A stretch of DNA of 64,000 nt from Carnegiea gigantea. Lineage: Eukaryota; Streptophyta; Magnoliopsida; Caryophyllales; Cactaceae. Positions within the stretch are counted from its first letter, which is position 1. Each line of letters starts with the position of its first letter. The notes beneath the pieces were generated by a model, which was given only the letters and a program-made list of their open reading frames with translations, was not told the DNA's origin and made no database searches. Of the stretch, positions 1 to 9,940 are shown piece by piece. The position numbers and the translations under genes are program-made. The stretch is from assembly GCA_029747015.1 (NCBI GenBank), contig JAKOGI010000008.1, positions 1,507,501 to 1,571,500 on the forward strand, written 5' to 3'.

Positions 1-646
1 CCATGTAAACTTTCGAGCGAATGCTGAATAGGCCTTCTCCATGAACAAAGGCTGTGTCTGTATGCCACGCATCTGGAAAGGCTTCATCAGCTTGCGTGCC
101 CATCCAAACTGCCAGCATTACCTCCCCTGTCACCTTCCCCTGCCCTCGTCGATCCTCCAACCTGTACCATTGAGGCGCCAATGGGCTGTCAGGTGGTACT
201 CTGGTTGGAACCTCATTTAAATCAAACACCACCCTCCCTATGTAATCATCCCTCCCTACCATCTCTTTTTCTTTCACAAAGATTTCCAATAGGGATGCCT
301 GAATGCGGTCCTTTGAGAAAGCGAAAGCCTGGTTCCACTCAGGATTCCTTTTGTTTTCATAATGCCTGGTCCTTCCTTTGTAGTTCCCCAGCTTGACTTC
401 CACATAAGGATCACAGCTTCCAGCGATGCTGGGGGGAAGGTCTTTGGCTTTTACCACTCGAACATAGAGATAATGGGTTTGTTCAACAAGATCATAGGTG
501 CTGGCGATCCTCTCTCCGCTACTCATCCATCCTCTTCCACCAAAGCCTCCTCCGTTAGGCCACTGCTGCCCAAGCTGAGGGCTGGCATCCTTCAGCCTGT
601 AGTCATCTCCATGGTTGGGAGGTCCCTGTCGATTGACCAGACGCAT
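1..646 (-). CDS. MCTP/FTIP-type multiple-C2 transmembrane protein, N-terminal part (gene continues left of the window)
   Basis: An open frame runs without a stop from an ATG at 646-644 to the window edge. It reads a short linker (residues RLKDASPQLG), then the C2 domain typical of plant MCTPs: STYDLVEQTHYLYVRVVKAK, GSCDPYVEVKLGNYKG, NPEWNQAFAFSKDRIQ, GRVVFDLNEVPTRVPPDSP, then GTQADEAFPDAWH and SIRSKVY, which leads into the next C2 domain. The calcium-type Asp of GSCDPY is kept. Family members sit at ER-plasma membrane contacts and plasmodesmata, and some (FTIP1, QUIRKY) act in protein trafficking or cell-to-cell signalling. The later C2 domains and the C-terminal membrane region would lie to the left. 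The start is uncertain: some relatives have one more N-terminal C2 domain, and the region just upstream holds Pro/Gln-rich frames broken by stops. Family call is firm; the exact paralogue is not. Confidence 0.9.
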   Translation of the reverse strand, partial: MRLVNRQGPPNHGDDYRLKDASPQLGQQWPNGGGFGGRGWMSSGERIASTYDLVEQTHYLYVRVVKAKDLPPSIAGSCDPYVEVKLGNYKGRTRHYENKRNPEWNQAFAFSKDRIQASLLEIFVKEKEMVGRDDYIGRVVFDLNEVPTRVPPDSPLAPQWYRLEDRRGQGKVTGEVMLAVWMGTQADEAFPDAWHTDTAFVHGEGLFSIRSKVYM

Positions 647-1670
647 GTTTGTAGGGCTGTTTTGGGATCTGTGGTTGTTTTTCGTGGATACCTAGGCTTT
701 CTAACTTCACAGGTATTCAAGTATCAGCTTGGATTTGCAGTACTTGAGACTCCAGTAACTTTGGGGTTGGCTGCAATGGTGGAGTTGGGAGCAGAATGCT
801 GAATTCTGCTTCCAGTAAGACTAGAATTTTCTGAAAGAAGGGGAACTGGTAGAGTTAGACTGGGTCGTGGTGCTGCCAGAAATTGATAAACTGATGTAGT
901 CGGGGAGTATCTGATGAATATCCTGACCTTTCTTATGTAGTTATGAACAGGAAAATGCCTACTTTCATGAGAAGTTATAATTTAGAATGTGTTTTTTTCT
1001 CATGATAAATTCTCCGTTCTAAGAATAGGTAGATGTGGGCTTTGGTTTCATGTGGAGGGGAGTTTCTTGGGTCTGAGGGATATGGAGATTGGTATTATCC
1101 TGTGTTAGGGTATAAGACAATGGCTGTTTGTCATCTTCATCACAAGCTTCATGATCCTTTTACTGTCTTGAGTAGCTGCCTGAAGAAGCTACGAGGAAGT
1201 GGCTCTGCTCAAGAAATCAGAGACTCAACTCACAAGCAAGGAAGTTATGCCCAGAAAAGGGCATGCTTAAGCAAAGAATCTTGAAGGTTTTCTCTGTTCA
1301 CCCTACTGAGGCAGCACCCTGAGTGCCCATTGTTGAAGAAAAGAATGCTTTGATGAAGAAGCCATGTCGCAATATAGACTCTTAAAAATAGGTTATGGGT
1401 GGGAGGGCTGGCCATGAACTCCACAGGAAAGCGAGGAAAGGGCGTATAACAGGAGCCTTTTTGCCATTCTAGTAGCGAAAAGGCTGCTCCCTTGATTTAT
1501 ACTCAGTAAACATGACTCAAGCCCACCTGATGTGAGAAAAAATTATGCATTTTAAAAATGGTCCTTTATTTTCATTCATTCTTTAATTCCCTTTTCCCAA
1601 TTATAATAACATTATCATCTGCTTTAATTCTTTTCTTTCCCCCCCTTTCTTTTCTCTTTCGATGTTTCAG
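647..1670. other. Region between MCTP and polygalacturonase exon, no gene assigned
   Basis: On the minus strand, about 647-960 holds Pro/Gln/Ser-rich reading frames that look like an MCTP linker, but no single frame stays open into the C2 exon. From about 960 to 1670 I see no coding similarity on either strand; in particular no earlier polygalacturonase exons precede the exon at 1671. The last bases are a pyrimidine-rich tract ending in a good 3' splice signal (tttcag). Confidence 0.5.
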
Positions 1671-2009
1671 ACGACTGCTGTGCAAATCAGCAAGATAATG
1701 TACAGGAATATTACTGGCACAACAAAGAGCAAGGAAGCCATGAAGTTTGCTTGCAGTGACACGTTCCCTTGCAGGAACATTGTCCTCAGCAATATTGACT
1801 TGCAAAAGAAGGATGGCACAGCAGAGACGTACTGCAACTCAGCCACCGGCTTTGGATTTGGAACCATCAATCCCTCAGCCGATTGTCTTACCTCTGATGA
1901 CAAGTATTATTCTCCTCCTTCAGCAAACGCTCATCCAAGTGTCAGTGAAATGAGAATTACCCAGCTTGAGGGATCAAAAGACCGCCACCTTGTTCATACA
2001 GAGCTGTGA
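1671..2009 (+). pseudogene. Orphan terminal exon of a GH28 polygalacturonase
   Basis: The frame opens right after a pyrimidine tract and tttcag and runs 112 codons to TGA. It reads TTAVQISKIMYRNITGTT, then AMKFACSDTFPCRNIVLSNI, KKDGTAETYCNSATGFGFG and INPSADCLTSDD, which is the C-terminal end of plant glycoside hydrolase family 28 polygalacturonases (pectin-cleaving cell-wall enzymes). The catalytic motifs of the family (NTD, DD, GHG, RIK) lie in earlier exons, and none of these is visible in the 1 kb upstream, where the MCTP gene sits on the other strand. The exon therefore looks like a fragment left by duplication or rearrangement. Intact splice signal and frame suggest a recent origin, or an upstream intron that reaches past the MCTP gene, which is less likely. 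Confidence 0.75.
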
Positions 2010-2851
2010 TTATGATCTATATAATCTATGCCTGATGCTTCGATAAGGATATGGAGACTCCGACCCTTCATTTGAACGTAATACAGAAATTTCAGAGGAT
2101 GGTCGAGTCCCAAGCCAAATCCTATTCAAGCTAACATGGGCATATGGCCCAAGTACTACTGTGTCTATTACGCATAGGTGTTAGGAAGATTTAGTAATGG
2201 GTTTGCTAAACCCTGATGGAATCATAGACTGAGTAGGGTGGACTGATATACATTGATTTGGGAAGGGTTTGTTAAGCAAAGACTTGGTAAAACCCTTTTT
2301 GTTTTTTCTGTTGTCTTTTGCTTTTTCTTTCCTTCATCTTTTTAATGGGATTGTTAAGATGTAATATTTTGGTGCAAAAGTATTTATTATTTGGATTTTG
2401 AAGTATATGGAATAATGGCAAGACAATGATCTTCTTGAGGGATGACATACATGCAGCATTGCTATTCAGGGATCATGTTTCATGTATCAGTTAGAAAATA
2501 AGCCGAATGAAGGGGAGTTGAGATGCCTTGCTTAAGGTGGAGGTCACAGCTGCACTATTTTTTTAAAGGAAAAATTAAAGAGGCGTTCATGTTGTTCTAT
2601 AGTAAAAGAAAGAAAAGGGGTTTGTTTTTTGTTTTGGGGGGGGGGGGGGGGGAGCCCTTCATCATTTCGGATGCATTTTTCTGAAAAATGTGGTTAATTA
2701 ATTGATTGAATCTTAGAATTGGATTCGTATTAAGGCAAGCCTCCTAATGCAGGGTCTACAGCTACCGCTTACTTAGACACCCGAGACAAGTTCTAATATG
2801 TTAAGCCTCGCTTTTGAAATTCAACTGTTGCCTAAGTAAAACAAAATATGA
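2010..2851. other. Intergenic, with a 17-base G run
   Basis: No gene seen. A homopolymer of 17 G lies at 2636-2652. From about 2727 a block of roughly 70 bp (cgtattaaggcaagcctcct ... gagacaagttctaat) recurs in diverged form at about 3990-4058, on the other side of the hAT element. Confidence 0.5.
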
Positions 2852-2859
2852 GCCTGTGG

Positions 2860-3597
2860 TAGGGACAGCAACGTGGCGGGTTAGGAACGGGGGCATATTT
2901 TCCGTCCCTATCCCCACTAAGATCCCTGGCCCCCGTTCCCGCCCCATTCCCCATTACAGGGTAAAAATTACCCCCGTTCTTGTCTCCAGCGGGGATTTAA
3001 TTCCCACGGGGACCCAATGGGAATTTTTACTCGTCATTTTTTCCCCTCCTTTGTGATAGCTATATTACAAGTCTTAGTTGAAAGCACAATTTGCGATCCC
3101 TAAACCCTAACCTCAATTAATTGCACAATAAGTTCTTGTACGCTCCATGCAATATAAGTCTAATAAACTTCATTAAAATTTAATCTAACCTAAATTAAAG
3201 TTTAAGTCTATGCAATATAAGTCTAATAATGCACAAATTACACAAAATAAGTTCATACAATCTAGGATTTTTTCTACTGAATTTACCGATATAACCTTAG
3301 TATTATGTTCACAAATAAATGGCTCGTATGTAGTTTTAAATTAATACGCGGGGACGGGGATGATGATTTTTCTCCAATAGAGGACAGGGAAATGAGGATG
3401 GGGACGGGGATATTTCCCCGAGCGGGGAAGCGGGGATAGGGACGGGGTAAATTTTCGCCCTATCCTCATTCCCGCTCGGGGATTTATTTATGTCCCCATC
3501 CCCGTCCTCATCCCCATTAGGGACGGGAATTTTTCCCCAATGTGGGGCGGGGCTCGACGGGAGTGGGGATTCCCCACCCCACTATATATCATCCCTA
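2860..3597. mobile_element. Non-autonomous hAT-type element, GGGGA-rich
   Basis: The element starts TAGGGACAGCAACG and ends ATCATCCCTA, so the two tips are inverted copies of TAGGGA. It is flanked by 8-base direct repeats that match at 6 of 8 positions (gcctgtgg at 2852-2859, gcatgcgg at 3598-3605), as expected of hAT transposition. Both subterminal parts are dense in GGGGA/TCCCC words, a feature of a widespread plant hAT MITE family; the middle (about 3055-3340) is AT-rich. No transposase is encoded; the short frames inside are translations of the GGGGA repeats. About 738 bp. Confidence 0.75.
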
Positions 3598-3605
3598 GCA
3601 TGCGG

Positions 3606-4666
3606 TAAGCCTCGCTTTTTGAATTCAATAACATGTGCCTTTGTGAATAGGAGAAATGACAAACATAACTATGTAAGTGACAGAATAAATAGTGATATGT
3701 ATGTTTAAAATGAAGGAATTTTGTTGTTAAGTGAAACCGAAATTGATTTTCTTAGTTTTGCATGACACGTATTTAAGTAACCGGTATTAAAAAGACATAG
3801 TTGGAGGAGAAACATACCTACAATGACTTTGCCAAATAAAATTTTCTCTTTAAAATTTCGAGTAAGCTCTTTTAGCTTTAAGCAAAATACTCGAGCTACA
3901 ATGTCAGGTCGATCACTGATGTATTGGCCGGGTTGTTGGGACAGTGCTATTATATAATAGTCCAGACTATGAGCATGAGGATATGATAATCTATTCGTAT
4001 TAAGGCAAGCCTCCTAATTAATTAATTGATATCGGTTACTTAAATACCTGAGACAAGTTCTAATTTGTTACTTGTACTTGGATATTTTACTAGTTGCTTT
4101 GAGTTGTATGATATTCGAGACTTCAGTAGGATATTTTGTTAGAAACTGTAATTGTCAAGTGCTAATTTATTACTTTGATTGGCAAACTTTTAGCTGTATT
4201 CAATGTGATATGATATGTTGTTGGAAGCTTGGTACTAATGTGACGTATTGGCTATTTGATGTCAAATATGGGTACCAAATGGATTTAATTTTTCTTATCT
4301 ATATGTACCCGAATAAAATTCACATACCCGCTACACCGAATCGGTATGGGTATGGATATAATTTTGCAATATCTGATGAGTAAGGTATGAATATGAGTAT
4401 TAATTTTGAAAACGGGTATGAGGGAGAGTATGGCTAAACCCGCCTCATTGCCACCCCCTAATGCATACCATGTAGTGTAACGGATTTATTTTGTAACTAC
4501 ATGTAGTAGCATGGAAATTTGTTTGAATAATTTTTTTCAGTCCCCCTTGAGTTCCAGAGTTTACTTGGGCATGCTTCAACTTGTAAATAAAAATACAGCA
4601 GTGGTACATACACAATCGTTTCCTAATAAGTCTTGTGTAAGAGCGCCTCACATAAGTCATATCATG
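3606..4666. other. Intergenic AT-rich sequence
   Basis: No gene is supported. It contains a second copy of the taagcctcgcttttgaattcaa motif (also at about 2802) and the second copy of the ~70 bp block described at 2727. The open frame at 4072-4383 has no recognisable domain and a composition like its surroundings. Confidence 0.4.
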
Positions 4667-4670
4667 ACAC

Positions 4671-4850
4671 AAAGGGCAGCCCGGTGTACAAGCATCCTGC
4701 GTTCACGTAGGGTCCGAAGAAGGGCCGCACCCCAAGGGGTGAATTGTAGGCAGCCTAACCTGACTTTGTCAGTGTCTGATTCCACATCTCGAACCCGTGA
4801 CCTTTTAGTCACACGGAGACAACTTTACCGTTACCCCAAGGTTCCCCTTC
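4671..4850 (-). mobile_element. Au-family SINE
   Basis: Read on the minus strand the element begins gaaggggaaccttgg and ends cgggctgcccttt, the ends of the plant Au SINE family. A tRNA-like head shows an A-box-like ggtaacggtaaag and a B-box-like ggtcacgggttcgag; the body carries the family's ggctgcctacaattcacccc and cggcccttcttcggaccc. Direct repeats acacaaa flank it (4667-4673 and 4851-4857, the left one overlapping the T-rich 3' end), which fits target-primed insertion. It has several point differences from what I recall of the consensus but is full length. Confidence 0.9.
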
Positions 4851-4939
4851 ACACAAATGTTTTTATACTGACTATTAACAATTAATTGGGGTGATTAATA
4901 ATTCATTTATTGGTGATTATTATTATAGTTACACCTAAA

Positions 4940-5090
4940 TGAATTATTAGTCACCCCTAAATTTAAAAGTCACTGCAAAACATATTATTACTCATTATAA
5001 AACCTTAAAAAAATGGCTCCTAAAAGAGTATATCTCGCAATAATCTTTATGTGAGACAATCGCACCTAAGAATTTGTGATTGTTTCTTTG
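4940..5090 (-). repeat. Diverged copy of a dispersed repeat also present near 62180-62380
   Basis: On the minus strand this reads aattcttaggtgcgattgtc, then tcacataaagattattgcgag, and further on tgcagtgact. The same word order (aattcttaggtgagatcgtc, tcacataaaagttatttgtg, tgcagtgact) occurs at about 62275-62365 on the plus strand. It looks like a MITE-type family with hairpin-forming gagac/gtctc words. Boundaries are approximate. Confidence 0.45.
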
Positions 5091-5349
5091 CAAGAGTATG
5101 TATGTGCTCAATCTTATTTATTTATGGTAAATAAATAATTTTCCTAAAAAACTGACTTTTAAATATAAATGATGGTTTCACTCTAAACCTTCCAAAAATA
5201 GAAGGGAAAAAGAAGCCAAATGACTCGAGGGGGCACAAAGAGAAACATGCATTAAGTTATGATCCAAATCAATGTAACAGTCTCACTGTAAAAAGTTTAA
5301 CAATAAACACAAATTTATAATAATAAATGAGATGATATCATTAAAAGTA

Positions 5350-5409
5350 CTATCTTAAACTGTTCAATACAATAAGCTTCTATCTTAAACTGTTCAATAC
5401 AATAAGCTT
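5350..5409. repeat. Two exact tandem copies of a 30 bp unit
   Basis: Two identical 30-base units stand head to tail at 5350-5379 and 5380-5409; each begins ctatcttaaa and ends caataagctt. They lie about 270 bp past the stop codon of the MTOPVIB gene. Confidence 0.9.
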
Positions 5410-5680
5410 TCATTATTTATGTAATTCATAGTAAACAAGTCGTTAGAACCAGTTTCAATAACATCCATCACGCTGAAAAAAATTTCAAAATCTTGTAGAA
5501 ATTCCCAAAAAATTTGCCGTTGTGTTGAATTTCTGAATTAACCACCGAAAATAGTATACCAAGTTGAAAATCGAATCAAGACAAAAATCTCCGAGACCCA
5601 CAGTGTAAAATTTTAGGCCCATGGTAGTTCGGCTCTGCTGAGACAGATGCATGCTTACATGCGACAGTTTGAAGAATCCA

Positions 5681-8600
5681 TTAAAGTGTATTTTCTTCCT
5701 CACCTTCTTCACATTCGTCCAACATGTACTCTGGTTCTTGGATATGATCATATCCAAAGAGAAAAGGAGCAGTCTCTGTGCATCTCAGCTGTGGAGGCTT
5801 TGAGTCATTCATATCTATTGCAGAGATGATCTTATCTTTGATGCATTTTTCCACTGAATCTTCTTCAATGTTTCCCAGCTGCAGTCCAAGGATACTGAAG
5901 CATTCACCTTTGAAGTTAGAGTCATCAGAAGACAAAATCAGGCCAGCAATGCTCTTTGCAAGATCAGGTGCATAGCTTTGGATCTGAAGACCGAAACAGA
6001 AGAACAGAAGTGACGGGCATATACAAGTGTGAATGTAGTTCAGCATGTGATTTCAATTTAACTTGGCTCACATCCAGAAAACATGAATATAACTCTGAGA
6101 GGGTTCCCAACAGAAAAGAACCTTGAGTGCATGAGCACTTAGAAGCACTCCACTGTACTTCTCCTTCAAATCATCCAGTGCAAGAGTGATTGATTTCTTC
6201 ACCAGTCTGCTCTCAAGTTGTGCTCTTTGCCTGAATGGTGGCACAACCACCTTGGCAGCAAGTCAAGGAGTAACTTCATAAAGCAGAATATAGGAGTTTC
6301 AGAGAGAAAAAAGTATGTTAATTTCTGATGGATATTTCTTATTGTAACAATGGAGCGCAATGTCAATGCGGGTATTTTGGGGCAAGCTCTCCCATTCAAG
6401 CAAAACAGAGCCCTCGTCATCTGCTATACTTCTCAAAGAAAGTCCGTAACTGCTCCACTTGATGCTGCTTAGTGCTTTCAGGGCTGAGTGGTGGACTGAA
6501 CAAGGAGCAAAGTCTCTGAAATATAGTACCTGCCATTAGAATCACAAAGTACAGGTTAGATAAATGGTGTGCAGACTATTTGTTAGTCATCACATGTAAC
6601 CCAATTGGAAACACTGAGATTATGAATTTTGAAACATTCTCCATCTGTCTTACTTAGCAACCCTTTCTGGGTGTATTCTTGTACATGCTGTACAACATGA
6701 TAGCAGTAACTTACGGAAAATAAAAACTACTAATGTACAGTATGATAACATAAACAGCCTGTCAAAGTGACAGGTACTCGGATCAGATTGGGGATCATCC
6801 ACTTCAAATTAAACTGACCTCTGTTCTTTGAACAAACGCCTTCAAGCATGATGGACTTGATGAATCAAATGACTCGCTGATTATAACTACAGCTTCCACG
6901 ATAAGTTCATCATGCATGTGCTTCTGTAAGGATGCCAGCCCATTCCCCAGCTTCAGGTTGTTGCTGGCAGAACAAGACAGAGTTCAGACTTGACTGGTGA
7001 AGATTTAGTACCATGTATTTTGTCATGACGGTACAAAGAATTATATGCTACCCTATTGAACGTCTGAAACTGCCATAATTTGCTAAAAAAGAAAGTAATC
7101 CTTCACCTGTTTGGATAGCAGGACAGACACTTTCTAATTAATGCATTTCCATGTTTCTGAACATAATCCTCAAGCCCTAATGCAAGTTGTTCTATGTTTG
7201 GTGATTCAGCAGAGGGCAGAGATGTCAACTCAGAAGCCAAAAGAACATTCTCATGCTGCACTCCGTGCTGATCTCCAAATTCAGCCACCAGTTCTAGTGC
7301 TATGTTCTGGAAGCAAAACAAAGAAAACCAGTCAGTAATCACACTCTTATGCAAGAGAATGATAATCTATAACCCATAATAGTTCTTCGACATTTGAATT
7401 CTTATGCAAGTCATATTTTGGACCAGAACATCAAGTAATTCAAACAGGCACTGTGTCATCGATACAGGCTGATGTAAATTGGGGGATGCAGAAAGGTCTT
7501 ATTCCGTCTTATCTCTAATAATTTGTCCAAATTTTGAAGATGCCTATGGGAAACTATTCACAAATAGAAACCAAGCAGTGGATGATGACATAATATAGTA
7601 ACTTTAAAAGGTGAACCCAGGAAAGCACCTTTTGGAAAAGGAAAGAAAATGGCTCAATGTGTTGAAATCATTAAATGCAGCTAGTTTGATTTGTTAGAAT
7701 CACGAATAGAAAATGGAAGGGAGTTGAACTCACATATGTCTTCGGGATAAGCATCTGTAAAAAGAAGGAAAAATCTCCATAAGTACTGTAGGAGAGAAAT
7801 AAATGTGCTGCATTACCAACTAGGAGGTGCTTACTCATGAACTTATTATGTTCCTTACGGAGAGAGAAATCAAAACAGTTTGGAAGCATACAGTGTCCAT
7901 GAGATGCATTCAGCTGTTGACTTGATGTACCTTTCTGAAAAAGGAAGTGATATCTGCAACTATGACTTCCATGTTCTTAGTGGTTGACATAGACACTTCA
8001 GTTCCACTAGAAACGAAAGCAGTGAAGAGATATTACTTGATCAACCCCTGTATACAACTAGGAAACATGATATAGACAAGGTGACGACAATACCTGAATT
8101 TGGCATTGTTCTTTGAAGTTGAAGGTAGCTTCACTACTCTCCTGCTTGAGCCACTCTCTATTAGGTTTAAGTGGTAATGAAAAATCTCAGAATCACTGAT
8201 GCCTGTACTTTCACCCAGTAATAATAGTAAGATTAGGTAAGAAACAATCGTATGGTACTCAGCACTGAATAATCTTCTAGTTTAATTGCAGCCTTTTATT
8301 GGTAATTAAAAGAGATTCCCTATTTTTTCCATCCGCTGAAAAGGAATGATCACCATTAACGCGTACAGCACATGATAATTGTTGCAGTACGTAGGTGCAA
8401 GAAACTTTGGACTGAACATATTTCTCCTCTTACGAGTTAGGAGTGAACAAACAATCTATTGGTGACAGTCAAATATAAGAAGAAGAAGCAGCAAGAGCAA
8501 TAAAAACAATGTCAGGAAGAAATAGAAGAATTTTCCAAGGAAATTTGATCCAGCCTTTTCCAATAGGCATGCTCTATACAGAAAACTCATTAAGAGCAAG

Positions 8601-9940
8601 AACAATGAAACAGCTAAAAAATCATGTTCACTTAGCACTGTATCTCGGCACAAAAGTTTTAACCTCATTTATAACCCAATATATGTCAAGGATCAATTAA
8701 CAATGGTAACTTACTGGTGGTTGTGATTGAAAGTATTCCATCTGTGCATCATAACCCAAACACATGAAATAAGCAAACATATCAGTGCACATGCATAATT
8801 AACCAAATACCCATGATTTATATCAGTAATGCTCATAATGCTAACCCCATCCTGCTGCAGATAATCCGTTAGTGGCGTACTTCAAGTCCTGGAACTCTTT
8901 TAAGCAGCTTCCAGCACCCGTATCAGAAACTGGCCATCAATGAGAAGCTCTAAATTAAACCCACCCAAAAAAAAAAAGGGACAAAAGTCGAAAGATTCAA
9001 CGCCAGCAGATTTTGAACTATGAAGTATGAACCTACAGTATACACTATTTTACAGTGTCAAAAGACTAAAAACTAGTTGGGCAACAGTTGACAATAAGTA
9101 CTGTCCTTCATATAATCATGGAACAATTCTCAAACTAGTAAATATACTCACATTAGGCACATATCATACCATGACTCCAATGCCTCCGGTGAACCCAGCT
9201 TTAGCCATAATATGATATGCTAAATGGTCCAATATATTTCACCAAACCCTGATCAAATTCATTGAATGTCCACAGTTCACAACAAATAACAAGCACAACC
9301 AACACAAGTGAACTATTTTATTTAGTCAAAAGAGAAGCTTTCTCAGCCCCATCAGAAATGGGCAACATAAACGATACGGCATTTTGTGAATTTTTTTTTC
9401 CCTTCAGAAACTCCCATTGTTACTGCAAATTGCATGCACCAGTATTATCCGTTAGAACAAATATCATATGCAAGATACATGCGCTTTTGCAGGATGCTTT
9501 AATTCGCACCCCTGAATACATTCATAATCTACTCTTACTACTCCGTAGTGACATAAAGACAAACACCTGGTAGGCATATACAACAATTATGAATAATTTT
9601 TTGACCGTAGAATTTGATCGACTTTTTAAACATCAATCGCCGAAAATTCGCAAACCCTATACTCATTCTGATGAATATGAGAGAGAAGGAGAGAGAATAC
9701 TTGAAATTTGTGTGACCAGGAGATCGGGGAGAGTGGGTCGTCGGATGACAACGGAAAGTCTGCAAGGATCCCCAGATAAACGGCATCTTTGGATTGCAAG
9801 TGAAATCAACTGCACAAAAAATTGTATAGCAGAGAAAATGTAATATATTTTGTAGATTGTCGAACTTCATAGTTGATTGGGATGAATAACAATTCAAGAA
9901 ATACCTGTTTGCAGAGCTCCGTCACTGAGAAGGACGCCAT
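5681..9940 (-). CDS. MTOPVIB: Topoisomerase VI B-like meiotic subunit (MTOPVIB)
   Basis: Twelve exons join in phase into a 477-residue protein: 9940-9905, 9809-9701, 8929-8846, 8741-8715, 8202-8094, 8006-7931, 7754-7734, 7306-7107, 6963-6819, 6529-6336, 6251-6122, 5983-5681. It matches plant MTOPVIB as I recall it (about 490 residues): an N-terminal helix with RCRLSGDPCRLSVVIR, a GHKL-like ISDTGAG loop (residues 49-55), the small WDGILSITTTS exon, the KIPK/NIALELVAEFGD region, then the transducer-like part with LHCYNK, VPPFRQRAQLE, LALDDLKEKYSGVLLSAHAL and APDLAKSIAGLILSS, and an acidic tail. MTOPVIB pairs with SPO11-1/SPO11-2 to form meiotic DNA double-strand breaks. All introns are GT-AG except the one between exons 10 and 11, which has no GT donor and U12-like signals (see findings). 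No stop or frameshift was found. Confidence 0.9.
7734..7754 (-). other. 21-nt microexon of MTOPVIB
   Basis: The seven codons MLIPKTY lie between ttttacag and gtgagttc on the minus strand and bridge the FFRK end of the previous exon to the NIALELV start of the next one in phase 0. Family sequence at this point (roughly ILKIPN) fits. A second very short exon of 27 nt lies at 8715-8741 (codes for DGILSITTT plus parts of two codons). Confidence 0.8.

Noticed and set aside
362..802. 146-codon plus-strand frame
   Set aside because: Antisense of the MCTP C2 exon.
4671..4850. A tRNA gene on the minus strand because of A- and B-box-like motifs
   Set aside because: The context is a complete Au SINE with target repeats; the cloverleaf is not kept.
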